A stretch of 64,000 nt of DNA from NCBI RefSeq assembly GCF_002843315.1, contig NZ_MVDD01000007.1:1-64000 (forward strand), given 5' to 3'. The translations under genes were made by a program, and so were the position numbers. Source of the DNA: Labilibaculum filiforme (GTDB lineage: Bacteria > Bacteroidota > Bacteroidia > Bacteroidales > Marinifilaceae). The notes under the pieces were generated by a model, which was given only the letters and a program-made list of their open reading frames with translations, was not told where the DNA came from and did not search any database. Positions 54,951-63,656 of the stretch are shown here, piece after piece (the first letter of the stretch is position 1; every line of letters starts with the position of its first letter).

Positions 54951-57128
54951 ATGAGAAAATTTGCATCATTAATTTTGGGACTAAGCTTATTACTTAGCTA
55001 TTCCAATGCAAAAGCAGATGAAGGCATGTGGCTTTTATCTTTATTAAATAAAAATGTTGCCGAAATGCAGGCAAAAGGCTTAAAATTATCTGCCGATGAT
55101 ATTTATAACATCAATAAAAGCAGTTTAAAAGATGCTATTGTTGGTTTAGGATCAGAAGGAAGACCATTCCGTCATTTCTGTACCGGAGAAATTATTTCTG
55201 ACCAAGGATTATTCCTTACCAATCATCACTGTGGATTTAATTCCATACAATCGCACTCCACCACAGAACACGATTACCTTTCGGATGGTTTTTGGGCTTA
55301 CAATAAAAAAGAAGAGTTAACCAATCCTGGAATTACCGCTTCGATCTTAGTTCGCATGCAGGATGTATCGGAAGAAGTTCTTTCTACCGTAACAGACGAA
55401 ATGACGGAAGAAGAACGTTACAACGCAATTGAAAAAATTGCCGTTGAAATAGAGAAAAAAGCCGAAGAAGGAAGCGATTACAAAGCAAATGTACAAAGCA
55501 TGTTTGAAGGAAATCAATATTTTCTTTTTGTATATGTAATTTATAGAGATGTACGTTTAGTTGGAGCTCCTCCACAATCAATGGGAAAATTTGGCGGCGA
55601 TACCGACAACTGGATGTGGCCTCGTCATACTGCAGATTTTTCAATGTTCAGAATCTATACTGGTCCTGATGGAAAACCTGCTTCGTACTCAGAAGAAAAC
55701 ATTCCATTAAAACCAAATCATCACCTTCCTGTTTCTGCTAAAGGAGTAGAAGAGCAAGATTTTGCTATGATTATGGGATTTCCTGGAACTACCGATCGTT
55801 ATTTAACTTCTTTTGGTTTGGAAGAAACAATGAAAATTACCAACCAAAACCGTTACGATATCCGTACTTTAAAACTGGATATTATGAAGAAAGATATGCT
55901 TAAAGATGCGAAAGTTCGTATTCAATATGCATCGAAACACGCCGGAAGTGCCAATTATTGGAAATACTCAAATGAGCAAAATAAAGCACTTGCTAAGTTG
56001 AATACAATGGGTCACAAACAAGAAATTGAAAAAGAATATTTGGCTTGGGCAGATAAAAAATCGAAACGAGAAGCTAAATATGGAAAAGCTCTTGATATGA
56101 TTGCCCAAGTTTATGCAGAACGTAAAGAAGTAATGAATTCAAACTCCTACTTAAGAGAAGCCTTATTAAGTGGTGCTGAAATGCCAATTTTCGCAATTCA
56201 ACTAGGTGCATTACAAAGTCTTCTTACTGCAGAAACGCAAGATACTGAAGCAATTGAAAAAACTATAGAAGCTTTACGTGAAGGTGCCGAAGGATTCTAT
56301 AAAGATTACAATGCTCCAACAGATCAAAAACTAATGGCCGGCATGTACAAAATGTATGCTGAAAATATTACTGCAGATCAGCAACCAACAATATTCAAAA
56401 CTTTTAGCGAAAAGTATAGTAACGATTTCGATAAATTAGCCGAATATGTGTACGGCAACTCTATTTGTGCAACTTCTGAAAGCTTTAATAAGTTTCTTGA
56501 TGCTCCAAAATTAGAAACTCTTGAAAATGATATCGCCTTCCAAATTGGAAGCTCAATTTTAGATAAATACAAAGAGGTTAGTGGCGAACTATCAAAAGGA
56601 GCAGAACAATTACAAAAAGGGAAACGACTTTTCGTTGATGGCTTAATGCAAATTAACAAGAAGAAAAATTTAGCTCCTGATGCGAACTCCTCTATCCGTT
56701 TAACTTACGGAAATGTTGGCGGTTATGTACCTAAAGATGGTGTTTACTACAAGCATTTTACTACACTAAAAGGAGTAATGGAAAAAGAAGATCCTACAAA
56801 TGATGAATTTGTAGTTCCTGCAAAATTAAAAGAGCTTTACAACAAAAAAGACTTTGGTGCATATGCTAACAAAGAAGGTAATCTTCCTGTTTGTTTCCTA
56901 ACCAACAGCGATATTACTGGTGGTAATTCAGGATCTCCTGTAATTAACGGAAAAGGCGAATTAATAGGAACTGCTTTTGATGGTAACTCCGAAGCTATGT
57001 CAGGCGATATCGATTTTGAAGAAAATCTACAAAGATGTATCAACTTAGATATTCGTTATACACTTTTTATTATCGACAAATTTGCCGGTGCTAAAAATTT
57101 AATTGACGAAATGACAATTGTGAAATAA
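54951..57128 (+). CDS. S46 family dipeptidyl-peptidase (DPP7-like)
   Basis: Exported serine dipeptidyl-peptidase, 725 residues with a signal peptide (RKFASLILGLSLLLSYSNAKA). Catalytic segments are LTNHHCGF (His), GGDTDNWMWPRH (Asp region) and TGGNSGSPVINGKG (Ser). The specificity region reads GTAFDGNSEAMSGDI with Gly where DPP11-type enzymes have Arg, which points to the DPP7 type preferring hydrophobic P1 residues rather than Asp/Glu. Such enzymes feed dipeptide uptake in Bacteroidota. A TAACTTTG -7 box lies at 54854-54861 and a terminator follows, so it is probably monocistronic. Confidence 0.94.
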   Translation: MRKFASLILGLSLLLSYSNAKADEGMWLLSLLNKNVAEMQAKGLKLSADDIYNINKSSLKDAIVGLGSEGRPFRHFCTGEIISDQGLFLTNHHCGFNSIQSHSTTEHDYLSDGFWAYNKKEELTNPGITASILVRMQDVSEEVLSTVTDEMTEEERYNAIEKIAVEIEKKAEEGSDYKANVQSMFEGNQYFLFVYVIYRDVRLVGAPPQSMGKFGGDTDNWMWPRHTADFSMFRIYTGPDGKPASYSEENIPLKPNHHLPVSAKGVEEQDFAMIMGFPGTTDRYLTSFGLEETMKITNQNRYDIRTLKLDIMKKDMLKDAKVRIQYASKHAGSANYWKYSNEQNKALAKLNTMGHKQEIEKEYLAWADKKSKREAKYGKALDMIAQVYAERKEVMNSNSYLREALLSGAEMPIFAIQLGALQSLLTAETQDTEAIEKTIEALREGAEGFYKDYNAPTDQKLMAGMYKMYAENITADQQPTIFKTFSEKYSNDFDKLAEYVYGNSICATSESFNKFLDAPKLETLENDIAFQIGSSILDKYKEVSGELSKGAEQLQKGKRLFVDGLMQINKKKNLAPDANSSIRLTYGNVGGYVPKDGVYYKHFTTLKGVMEKEDPTNDEFVVPAKLKELYNKKDFGAYANKEGNLPVCFLTNSDITGGNSGSPVINGKGELIGTAFDGNSEAMSGDIDFEENLQRCINLDIRYTLFIIDKFAGAKNLIDEMTIVK

Positions 57129-57200
57129 CAAAATAGATATGAGATTTTAGAGGTGAGTAATTAGATTGACTTCCCTATTATATTATATCAAAAAATGAAT

Positions 57201-57236
57201 AAAAAGGATGTTCGAATTTTCGGACATCCTTTTCCT
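57201..57236 (+). terminator. Intrinsic terminator after the S46 peptidase
   Basis: Stem AAAGGATGT/ACATCCTTT (57203-57211, 57225-57233) extended by TCG/CGG, followed by T-rich TCCTTCTTT. It lies 75 bp past the stop. Confidence 0.78.
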
Positions 57237-57312
57237 TCTTTAAGTACTTGGAAACAGACCGTGAAAATTATAAATTTTGTTACTTTTGATTTGAAAATCG
57301 CAAACCAAGAAT

Positions 57313-57771
57313 ATGTCGACAAAAATAATCATGTATACTGATGGAGCAGCAAGTGGAAACCCCGGACCTGGTGGATACGGAACTGTTCTAATTTCGGGAA
57401 AACATCGAAAAGATTTAAACCAAGGATTTAAGCTAACCACCAACAATAGAATGGAGCTTATGGCTGTAATTGTTGGCTTAGAGGCACTTAAAACACCTAA
57501 TTGCGACGTTACTATTTACTCCGATTCGAAATACGTAGTTGATTCGGTAGAAAAAAAATGGGTTTTTGGCTGGGTACAAAAGCGATTTAAAGGAAAAAAG
57601 AATGCCGATTTATGGATGCGCTTTCTTGAGGTATACAAAAAGCACCAGGTAAAATTTGTTTGGATTAAGGGTCATGCCAATATTCCTGGAAACGAACGAG
57701 CCGATCAGCTAGCAGTTATGGCATCGCAAGCACCAAACCTACCTGATGACGTAGGCTACAAACCAGAATAA
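57313..57771 (+). CDS. rnhA: Ribonuclease HI
   Basis: Cleaves the RNA strand of RNA-DNA hybrids. The 152-residue protein has the four acidic active-site positions in MYTDGAASGNPGPGGYG, NNRMELMAV, IYSDSKYVV and GNERADQLA, plus the basic handle region VEKKWVFGWVQKRFKGKKN. The ATG at 57313 lies 24 bp after a TACTTTTG -7 box (57281-57288). It converges on the K+ channel gene, with 7 bp between the stops. Confidence 0.97.
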   Translation: MSTKIIMYTDGAASGNPGPGGYGTVLISGKHRKDLNQGFKLTTNNRMELMAVIVGLEALKTPNCDVTIYSDSKYVVDSVEKKWVFGWVQKRFKGKKNADLWMRFLEVYKKHQVKFVWIKGHANIPGNERADQLAVMASQAPNLPDDVGYKPE

Positions 57772-57778
57772 TTTTTTA

Positions 57779-58804
57779 TTATTCCCCTTCTTTCACTCCA
57801 AAAAATTTCTCTAAACTAATTTTTGCTTCACCGCTGGATATTAGAATTAAATAATCGCCAGTTTCGATCCTTGTTCCTTTTGTAGGATTCTTTATCAATT
57901 GTCCTGCCTTCACCATTCCAATTAAGATTGCATTATAATCCATCTTTAGCTTCATAAAAGCAGTGATGTACTCCTCTCCAGAAAAATCGCAATCCTCTTC
58001 AATCACATATTGCTGAATATCCGTATCTTCATCAGCAAAACTAGTTGCAATTAAATCTTCGGTATACATAGCAACATATGGCTCGAACAAATAGGAAGCA
58101 ACCAATTTTGAAGCCACTTCGCTCTCGGCAATCACATGAACGATACCTGCATTAACAAAAGTATCCTTTAAACTAGGATTTAAACAAGTTACTACTACGT
58201 TGGCCTTAGGAAATCTTTTCTTTAAATTGATCACAAAAACCAAAGTTTCCGAATCGTCATCAAAATTCACAAATATCCGTTTTGCACGATCGATATTTAC
58301 TTTGTTTAAAGCTTCGATATTTGAATAGTCGGCAAAAAGACTAAAGGTATTTTTAGAAGAATACAAATCGGCAATTAAATCCAAATCGCTTTTAGTATTG
58401 GTTACAAAAGCCACTTTTTGTCCGGCATGAACCATTTGACTAGCCACTTTTTGTCCAAATTCATTATAACCAATAATGATGTAATGATTCTCAAAATCAC
58501 TTCCCCAAAAACCACTTTTTTTCTTTTCCATATACTGATTAAATCTAACGGTGACTTCACCAATTAAAAAACCTAAAACACCTAAACTTCCAATAATTAC
58601 GATTAAACCTATAATTTTTCCAGCAAAAGTTACCGGATAAAAATCGCCATAACCAACCGTTGTAAGGGTTACAATTGCATACCAAAATGCATCGCCAATT
58701 GTTTTAATATTTGCATCGGCCGATTGCCCCTCAAAATATTTTATTCCAAATATTGCAATTACATAGACCAAAAAAGCAACAAAAAAGATGAGTCTTTTTT
58801 TCAT
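57779..58804 (-). CDS. Potassium channel with RCK (TrkA-N/TrkA-C) domains
   Basis: A 341-residue ligand-gated K+ channel of the MthK/Kch type: two membrane helices (about 4-22 and 62-84) flank a pore loop with the selectivity filter TVGYGD at 49-54. A cytoplasmic RCK domain follows (HYIIIGYNEFGQKVASQMV, a Rossmann-like nucleotide site) and a TrkA-C domain at the end (FMKLKMDYNAILIGMVKAG). It lies downstream of the SpeD-like gene on the same strand. K+ channels are recurrent neighbours of PspA/polyamine gene sets, so a shared envelope-stress role is possible. Confidence 0.92.
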   Translation of the reverse strand: MKKRLIFFVAFLVYVIAIFGIKYFEGQSADANIKTIGDAFWYAIVTLTTVGYGDFYPVTFAGKIIGLIVIIGSLGVLGFLIGEVTVRFNQYMEKKKSGFWGSDFENHYIIIGYNEFGQKVASQMVHAGQKVAFVTNTKSDLDLIADLYSSKNTFSLFADYSNIEALNKVNIDRAKRIFVNFDDDSETLVFVINLKKRFPKANVVVTCLNPSLKDTFVNAGIVHVIAESEVASKLVASYLFEPYVAMYTEDLIATSFADEDTDIQQYVIEEDCDFSGEEYITAFMKLKMDYNAILIGMVKAGQLIKNPTKGTRIETGDYLILISSGEAKISLEKFFGVKEGE

Positions 58805-58901
58805 ATGTGTTTCATTTTAACTTTTTTACATCCCAAACTCAGCATGTAATTGGCGTCAATTCCCAAAAAGCATTATACAGGAGCATTTACAACATTTCTA
58901 C

Positions 58902-59252
58902 TTATTCTGGGCTGCAAATTTCGACTCCCTTTCCATTCCACTTTACCTTTAACTTACTTGCTTTTACCAGATTTAGAAAATCATCTGATTTCTGTTTATT
59001 GCAGCTACTTAACTCGATATAAGACCATCCTTTATCTGGAAAACTATGAATTGCCAAATGAGATTCGGCCAACAACCAAAAGGCGGTATAGCCTTGCACT
59101 GGAAAATGATAATCGGAAAAATTCAAAATTACGAACTTAACCTGCTCCAAATACTCCTGAAAGATAATTTGCAATACCTCAGGATTACATTCCGAAACCC
59201 AAAACCGAAGGTTATGAATCTTTGCTGCTAATATTTTTGTTTTCGTCTCCAT
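58902..59252 (-). CDS. SpeD-like pyruvoyl decarboxylase (AdoMet decarboxylase family)
   Basis: A 116-residue member of the prokaryotic S-adenosylmethionine decarboxylase family. Self-processing occurs at Glu-Ser to form the pyruvoyl group; the motif here is LLAESHLAIHSFPDKG with Ser64, His69 and, further on, Cys84 in LSSCN, positions matching the catalytic Ser, His and Cys of bacterial SpeD. It is divergent elsewhere and slightly short. Some SpeD homologues are reported to decarboxylate ornithine or arginine instead, so the substrate is open. It lies 133 bp downstream of a membrane-anchored spermidine-synthase-like gene. Confidence 0.8.
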   Translation of the reverse strand: METKTKILAAKIHNLRFWVSECNPEVLQIIFQEYLEQVKFVILNFSDYHFPVQGYTAFWLLAESHLAIHSFPDKGWSYIELSSCNKQKSDDFLNLVKASKLKVKWNGKGVEICSPE

Positions 59253-59385
59253 TAAACACTGATTTTAGACGCTGATTATTTCCACTACGGTTTTTTTATC
59301 AGTATAATTTCTCTTTTGAGGATTTTGTCTCAATAATAATTCAAATCAGATTTATTATTAATTGATCATTACTCATTGTTAATCA

Positions 59386-60927
59386 TCAATAAAGATCCCA
59401 ATTGCCTTTTAAATAGTATTTCTGTAATACTGGTTCGTGAATACGATTAATAGCAACGCTATCCTTTTCCCAAGGATAAAAATCCTTACCAAAAGAAGTA
59501 ATCAAAGTCATGGCTTCTTTGTTGATCCAACGTGTTGGAACCTCAATATCCGTATTTTGCAATTTCTTTTTCACGTTTTCACCCAAAAACTCTTTCACTC
59601 CTAAACTCCATCCCCATTCGCCCAAGGTAATTACCTGGTTATGCATTGGAACTGTCTCGAAACCTGCACTTTTCATGGTTTCTAAAATACAGCAAAATGC
59701 CTGCGTTGCAAAATAAGGACTACCCGCCTGTGTAACAATCACACCACCTGGACGCATATGCTTGTAACATAGTTTATAAAATTCATGCGAATACAAACGT
59801 CCGAGTTCTATGCTCCGCGGATCAGGTAAATCGATAATGATTACATCGTAATAATCATCCACAGACAAAAGGAATTTATAACCGTCATCATTCAAAACCT
59901 CCACCTTTTCGTCACTTAACGAATGCTGATTCATTTCTGTAAGAATAGGATGTGTTTTTCCCAAATTAGTCATGGCTGGATCTAAATCAACCAAAGTAAT
60001 TTTTTCTACTTTTGGATATTTCAAAATTTCCCGAACCGCACAACCATCGCCACCACCTAAAACTAATACGTTAACCGGATTTGGATGCAAACTCATTGCC
60101 GGATGTACTAATGGTTCGTGATACATTAATTCGTCACGAGTACACAATTGTTCATTTCCATTTAAATACAACCAGTAATCATTTTTCCATTTTGTAATAA
60201 CAATCCGCTGATATTTTGTTTGTTCGGTATAAACTACTTTGTCGGAATATTTTTGTTGCTCGCCATAAGTAATAATCGGATCGGTTACAAAAATTCCACT
60301 TGTAAGCGAAAGCATAATAAATACACCAATACCAACCAGTAACTTCTTATCCGCAGTATCTAAAAGGTCCCAAAGAAAAATCAATACCACTATCGACACG
60401 GAAAAATTAACAAAACCAAGAATAAATGGCGTGTAAATCAGTCCAAATATTGGTAAACCTACAAAAGCAAAAAATATTCCACCCAATAAGCTACCATAGT
60501 AGTCGTTCTCTAAAATATTAGAAATATTGAATCTAAGCTTCTCATAATCATCATTAATACGAATTACCAACGGAATTTCCATTCCAATGAGCAAACCAAT
60601 ACAAATTGCTAAACTATAAATTAATATTCCTATAGATTGCGTGTAAGCCGAAGCCGTATAAACTAGCAAGGCTGCGAACGAAACAATAAAAGAAAGCGCA
60701 AATTCCAGAATTAAGAAACGTTTTAGTAATCTGGATTCGAAATTTTTTGTGATACGACTACCCAAGCCCATCGAAAATAGCATTAGGGAAATAATCATCA
60801 CCCAATGCAAAACGGAATTACCGAGAAAATACTGAGCCAAGGTGGACAAAATATATTCTGCTACCACTCCAGAAAAACCAGTAGCAAATATTGCCGCTTT
60901 TAATAATGTTGATTTATTCTTGAACAC
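59386..60927 (-). CDS. Membrane-anchored spermidine-synthase-like aminopropyltransferase
   Basis: A 513-residue fusion: residues 1 to about 215 form a seven- or eight-helix membrane domain (FSGVVAEYILSTLAQYFLG, LMLFSMGLGSRI, LLIGMEIPLVIR), and about 220-500 the spermidine synthase fold (LNGNEQLCTRDELMYHEPLVHPAM, VLGGGDGCAVREIL, TLVDLDPAM, VIIIDLPDPRS). The soluble half keeps the acids of aminopropyltransferases. No ATG lies near the 5' end; GTG 60927 gives the expected N-terminus, with an in-frame TAA upstream. With the SpeD-like gene it forms a two-gene polyamine unit. The product need not be spermidine. Confidence 0.88.
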   Translation of the reverse strand: MFKNKSTLLKAAIFATGFSGVVAEYILSTLAQYFLGNSVLHWVMIISLMLFSMGLGSRITKNFESRLLKRFLILEFALSFIVSFAALLVYTASAYTQSIGILIYSLAICIGLLIGMEIPLVIRINDDYEKLRFNISNILENDYYGSLLGGIFFAFVGLPIFGLIYTPFILGFVNFSVSIVVLIFLWDLLDTADKKLLVGIGVFIMLSLTSGIFVTDPIITYGEQQKYSDKVVYTEQTKYQRIVITKWKNDYWLYLNGNEQLCTRDELMYHEPLVHPAMSLHPNPVNVLVLGGGDGCAVREILKYPKVEKITLVDLDPAMTNLGKTHPILTEMNQHSLSDEKVEVLNDDGYKFLLSVDDYYDVIIIDLPDPRSIELGRLYSHEFYKLCYKHMRPGGVIVTQAGSPYFATQAFCCILETMKSAGFETVPMHNQVITLGEWGWSLGVKEFLGENVKKKLQNTDIEVPTRWINKEAMTLITSFGKDFYPWEKDSVAINRIHEPVLQKYYLKGNWDLY

Positions 60928-60945
60928 TTTCAGAGAATTATGAAT

Positions 60946-61213
60946 TACGAATTATTAATTATGAATTGAAACAAACCTTTAGCTAGTCTCAACTCACAAT
61001 ATCTAATTCATAATTCAGCATTTATAATTCGTAATTTCACAAGTACCAGTCTCTTTCCAGATAACACCTATAAGAGAGACGTTCAAAAACCTGTTGAATC
61101 TTGCTATTTCTACCTAATCCTTTTTAAAAAGATAAATTCTAAATCATGAGTACAAAGGATATTTTTTGAATTTCCCCTGAAATTAAAAACTCATAATTCT
61201 TAATTCATAACTC
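60946..61213. repeat. AATTATGAATTACGAATT-type dispersed repeats, partly inverted
   Basis: Between the DUF350 and spermidine-synthase-like genes. AATTATGAATTACGAATT and its variants occur at about 60946-60968, again as inverted sequence at 61002-61036 (AATTCATAATTCAGC... ATAATTCGTAATT), and as AACTCATAATTCTTAATTCA at 61187-61210. Such strings recur in intergenic DNA of many AT-rich bacteria. No gene is present in this 286-bp gap. Confidence 0.45.
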
Positions 61214-62086
61214 TTATAAGCACCATGTGATTAATACCGATCCACCAATATAAGCGAATGCTTCAATTAAGGCTGCACCCACATTTGGTTTTTCCTGATT
61301 GATAATTTCATCGGTTAATCGTTCGCCGGGAAGTAATATTTTATCGGTAATTAATCGCATCACTGGTAATAAAATAATTCCTACTACAAGCTCGAAACCT
61401 GCTTCGGCAAAAGATGGTAACCATCCTTCAAAATCACCTGTTAGTCCGAAACGAATTAAATTTCCAATCGCAATAATTGCTCCGGCAAAACCAATACCTA
61501 CTGCCACATTATCTTTTTCGATATGTTCGTGCAGGTTATAAGGAGTAATCCAATTATAAATACGTGTGGTTATAATTAAAGCTACCTGACCAAAAGCCCA
61601 AAAAACCACTGCGGTAAGCACACCAAACAAAAGGCCATCACTTTCGCCCGAAACAGCTCCAAAAATAATTAAACCCGAAGCAACCGAAATAGCTCCTTCA
61701 ACAACACCGGTCCCTACATTCTGATCCTCAATAATTTCCTTGCGAACCGAAAATTTTCGAAGAATTAAATAATCCGACAAGAATATTGAGATATTTAAAA
61801 GCACAATGGCCAACAAACCGTAAACTGCAATATCAATTGCATCACTTACCAATCCATTCGAAGGACCAACAATAGCACTTCCAATTGAAAATAATAATCC
61901 GATATAATAGCCAACGTGAGCAACGGCAAAAGCAAAATTATCTTTTTTCACCAACTCCTCTTTCACCTTTAAAGATGGATGAAGTAACTGATAAACAAAT
62001 TTACCAATAAGGAAAATAGCAAATGCAAGCGCGATATAAACCACGGCATCATACACGATATACGAAATTTCTGATAATGATATCAT
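61214..62086 (-). CDS. DUF350 (YjfL-like) membrane protein
   Basis: A 290-residue inner-membrane protein made of two DUF350 repeats, each with four membrane helices. The repeat features FAFAVAHVGYYIGLLFSIGSAIVG (first) and NVAVGIGFAGAIIAIGNLIRFGLTG (second) align with each other. The function is unknown. In other bacteria DUF350 genes sit with PspA, SpeD/spermidine-synthase-like and DUF4178 genes, exactly as here, which suggests a role in membrane stress or transport of a modified polyamine. It lies 30 bp downstream of the Ser-rich protein gene. Confidence 0.9.
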   Translation of the reverse strand: MISLSEISYIVYDAVVYIALAFAIFLIGKFVYQLLHPSLKVKEELVKKDNFAFAVAHVGYYIGLLFSIGSAIVGPSNGLVSDAIDIAVYGLLAIVLLNISIFLSDYLILRKFSVRKEIIEDQNVGTGVVEGAISVASGLIIFGAVSGESDGLLFGVLTAVVFWAFGQVALIITTRIYNWITPYNLHEHIEKDNVAVGIGFAGAIIAIGNLIRFGLTGDFEGWLPSFAEAGFELVVGIILLPVMRLITDKILLPGERLTDEIINQEKPNVGAALIEAFAYIGGSVLITWCL

Positions 62087-62116
62087 AAGTTATAAATCTA
62101 TGAGTTATACAATGGT

Positions 62117-62908
62117 TTATTTACCAAATCCACCGCTACGAGAACGAGTGGAGCTTGTGCGGTATCTTGATGAACTTCTTGTTGTTTTGGCAGAAGATCT
62201 TGTACTGCTCGAAGTTGATGAACGACTCACCTTACTTCTAACTCTATCCTTAAATGTGGAGGATTTACTTCCCCATTTGCTAGTGCTACCAGAGTTTGAA
62301 GAGGTATATGATTTAGTACCATAAACCGGACTACTTCCGCTTGGTCCGTAGTATCCTCTTGCTCCTCCGTAATATCCACCACCACGATAATCGTCCCAGT
62401 AGGAACGACGATACGATCCCATATTAAACATAGAAGACATGAATGCATATTGTCCGTAAAAAGCCCAAAAAGAAGATCCTCCACGATTCTCCCAATGTCC
62501 GTACTTTTCGTTTCCAACATAGTGATTGTAACCAGCAGGCACAGCTTGCTTGGTAACAGTACCATCTTTTTTAGAGGCAATCTCCATTCCCATATTGTTT
62601 AAATTCTGAGAAAAGAAAGCCTCACTTACATTTTTCCAAGTCGATTTTTGTTCTACAACGGTATCTGGTCGTTGAATAATAACCTGATACTGGTGACGAT
62701 AATCATTCGAATCCTCATTTGCATCCATATCGAATAAAATGATAGAAAAATTCTGCTCGGCACTCAAATCTTTAATTAGCTGATCGACGGGAGATTTTTG
62801 CCATGTTTTTGCAACAGAAGAAGAGGATGAAGATCCAGATCGCCCACAGGTTTTTGCAATAAAAAACACCACAATAATCCCAATGATTACTTTAGTTACT
62901 GTGTTCAT
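62117..62908 (-). CDS. Exported or membrane-anchored Gly/Tyr- and Arg/Ser-rich protein
   Basis: A 263-residue protein. An N-terminal hydrophobic helix (TVTKVIIGIIVVFFIAKTC) may act as signal or anchor. The Cys at residue 21 is followed by GRSGSSSSSS rather than a standard lipobox context. A globular part follows (SPVDQLIKDLSAEQNFSIILFDMDANE), then PAGYNHYVGNEKYGHWEN and GSSFWAFYGQYAFMSSMF, a Gly/Tyr-rich stretch and a long Arg/Ser/Thr-rich tail ending RSGGFGK. The tail and PxGYxxYxG segment recall YjfM/YgiB-like (DUF1190) proteins that accompany DUF350 and PspA, but homology is not certain. The function is unknown. Confidence 0.7.
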   Translation of the reverse strand: MNTVTKVIIGIIVVFFIAKTCGRSGSSSSSSVAKTWQKSPVDQLIKDLSAEQNFSIILFDMDANEDSNDYRHQYQVIIQRPDTVVEQKSTWKNVSEAFFSQNLNNMGMEIASKKDGTVTKQAVPAGYNHYVGNEKYGHWENRGGSSFWAFYGQYAFMSSMFNMGSYRRSYWDDYRGGGYYGGARGYYGPSGSSPVYGTKSYTSSNSGSTSKWGSKSSTFKDRVRSKVSRSSTSSSTRSSAKTTRSSSRYRTSSTRSRSGGFGK

Positions 62909-62986
62909 ACATAATAATTTACAATTATGAGTTAAGAGCTATTAATAAAAGCACCCGCTTCCTGTTAATACCTCTTCCCCGCTAAT

Positions 62987-63523
62987 TTATTTTGGTAATA
63001 TATTAGATATTTCGAACTCCTTAATGGCTTTTCCAGCCGAAGCTTCAAATTCTTTTTCGTCCCATTGCTCAATGGTAACAATAAAATCTCCGGATTCATC
63101 TACAAAATCCCAGGAAATAAATTCTACCCAATCCTCGCCACGATTTTTATCGTTGAAATATCCTGGTGATTCCTGCTCAAGAAAATACTTTTTATCCTTA
63201 TAAATTAAACTTGCCGGCGGTTTCTGCTCCGTCATTAAATCGGCCAGTACATTTTCGCCCAATTCACGAACTTTAATTTTATCACAAACCGAAAGACTTA
63301 TTTCATCGTCCTCTTCAACCGAAAGAAAGAGCGTTTTGCTTCCATTATTTATCTTGTATTCTTTCGAGAAATAATTATCGCCCCAATCGTACTCATAACC
63401 AGCCTGTACTTCCCAGCTCGATAAATCGTATTCAAAAACAAAACCAACATCCAGATCGGTAACCCGGATGTTGGTAGTGTCGTATTTCGGCTGTTTCCGT
63501 TTAAAAAAATCGGTAAATCCCAT
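62987..63523 (-). CDS. DUF4178 domain protein
   Basis: A 178-residue protein with one DUF4178 domain: VTDLDVGFVFEYDLSSWEV, YEYDWGDNYFSKEYKI, LFLSVEEDDEISLS and GEDWVEFISWDFVD. No signal peptide or membrane helix. The start is the ATG at 63523 (MGFTDFFKRK); the open frame begins two codons earlier at TTG. The function is unknown; DUF4178 genes repeatedly occur with DUF350, SpeD-like and PspA genes. It lies 134 bp downstream of the pspA gene. Confidence 0.85.
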   Translation of the reverse strand: MGFTDFFKRKQPKYDTTNIRVTDLDVGFVFEYDLSSWEVQAGYEYDWGDNYFSKEYKINNGSKTLFLSVEEDDEISLSVCDKIKVRELGENVLADLMTEQKPPASLIYKDKKYFLEQESPGYFNDKNRGEDWVEFISWDFVDESGDFIVTIEQWDEKEFEASAGKAIKEFEISNILPK

Positions 63524-63656
63524 TTTCAATCTCGTTCAAATTTGTAATACCGATTAGTAGTTAAATAAGTATTCATTTCACTACGTTCATGATTCCTTTT
63601 TAACTATCTATCGGCATTATTCGTTTTAATTTTGCAACTATAGTCGAATAAAAAAG

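Noticed and set aside
58807-59231. Plus-strand frames opposite the SpeD-like gene
   Set aside because: They lack any family feature and overlap the SpeD motifs on the other strand.
62100-62580. Open frames on both strands over the Arg/Ser-rich gene
   Set aside because: They are shadows of the low-complexity tail of the 62117-62908 gene and have Leu/Val or Ile-rich content without motifs.
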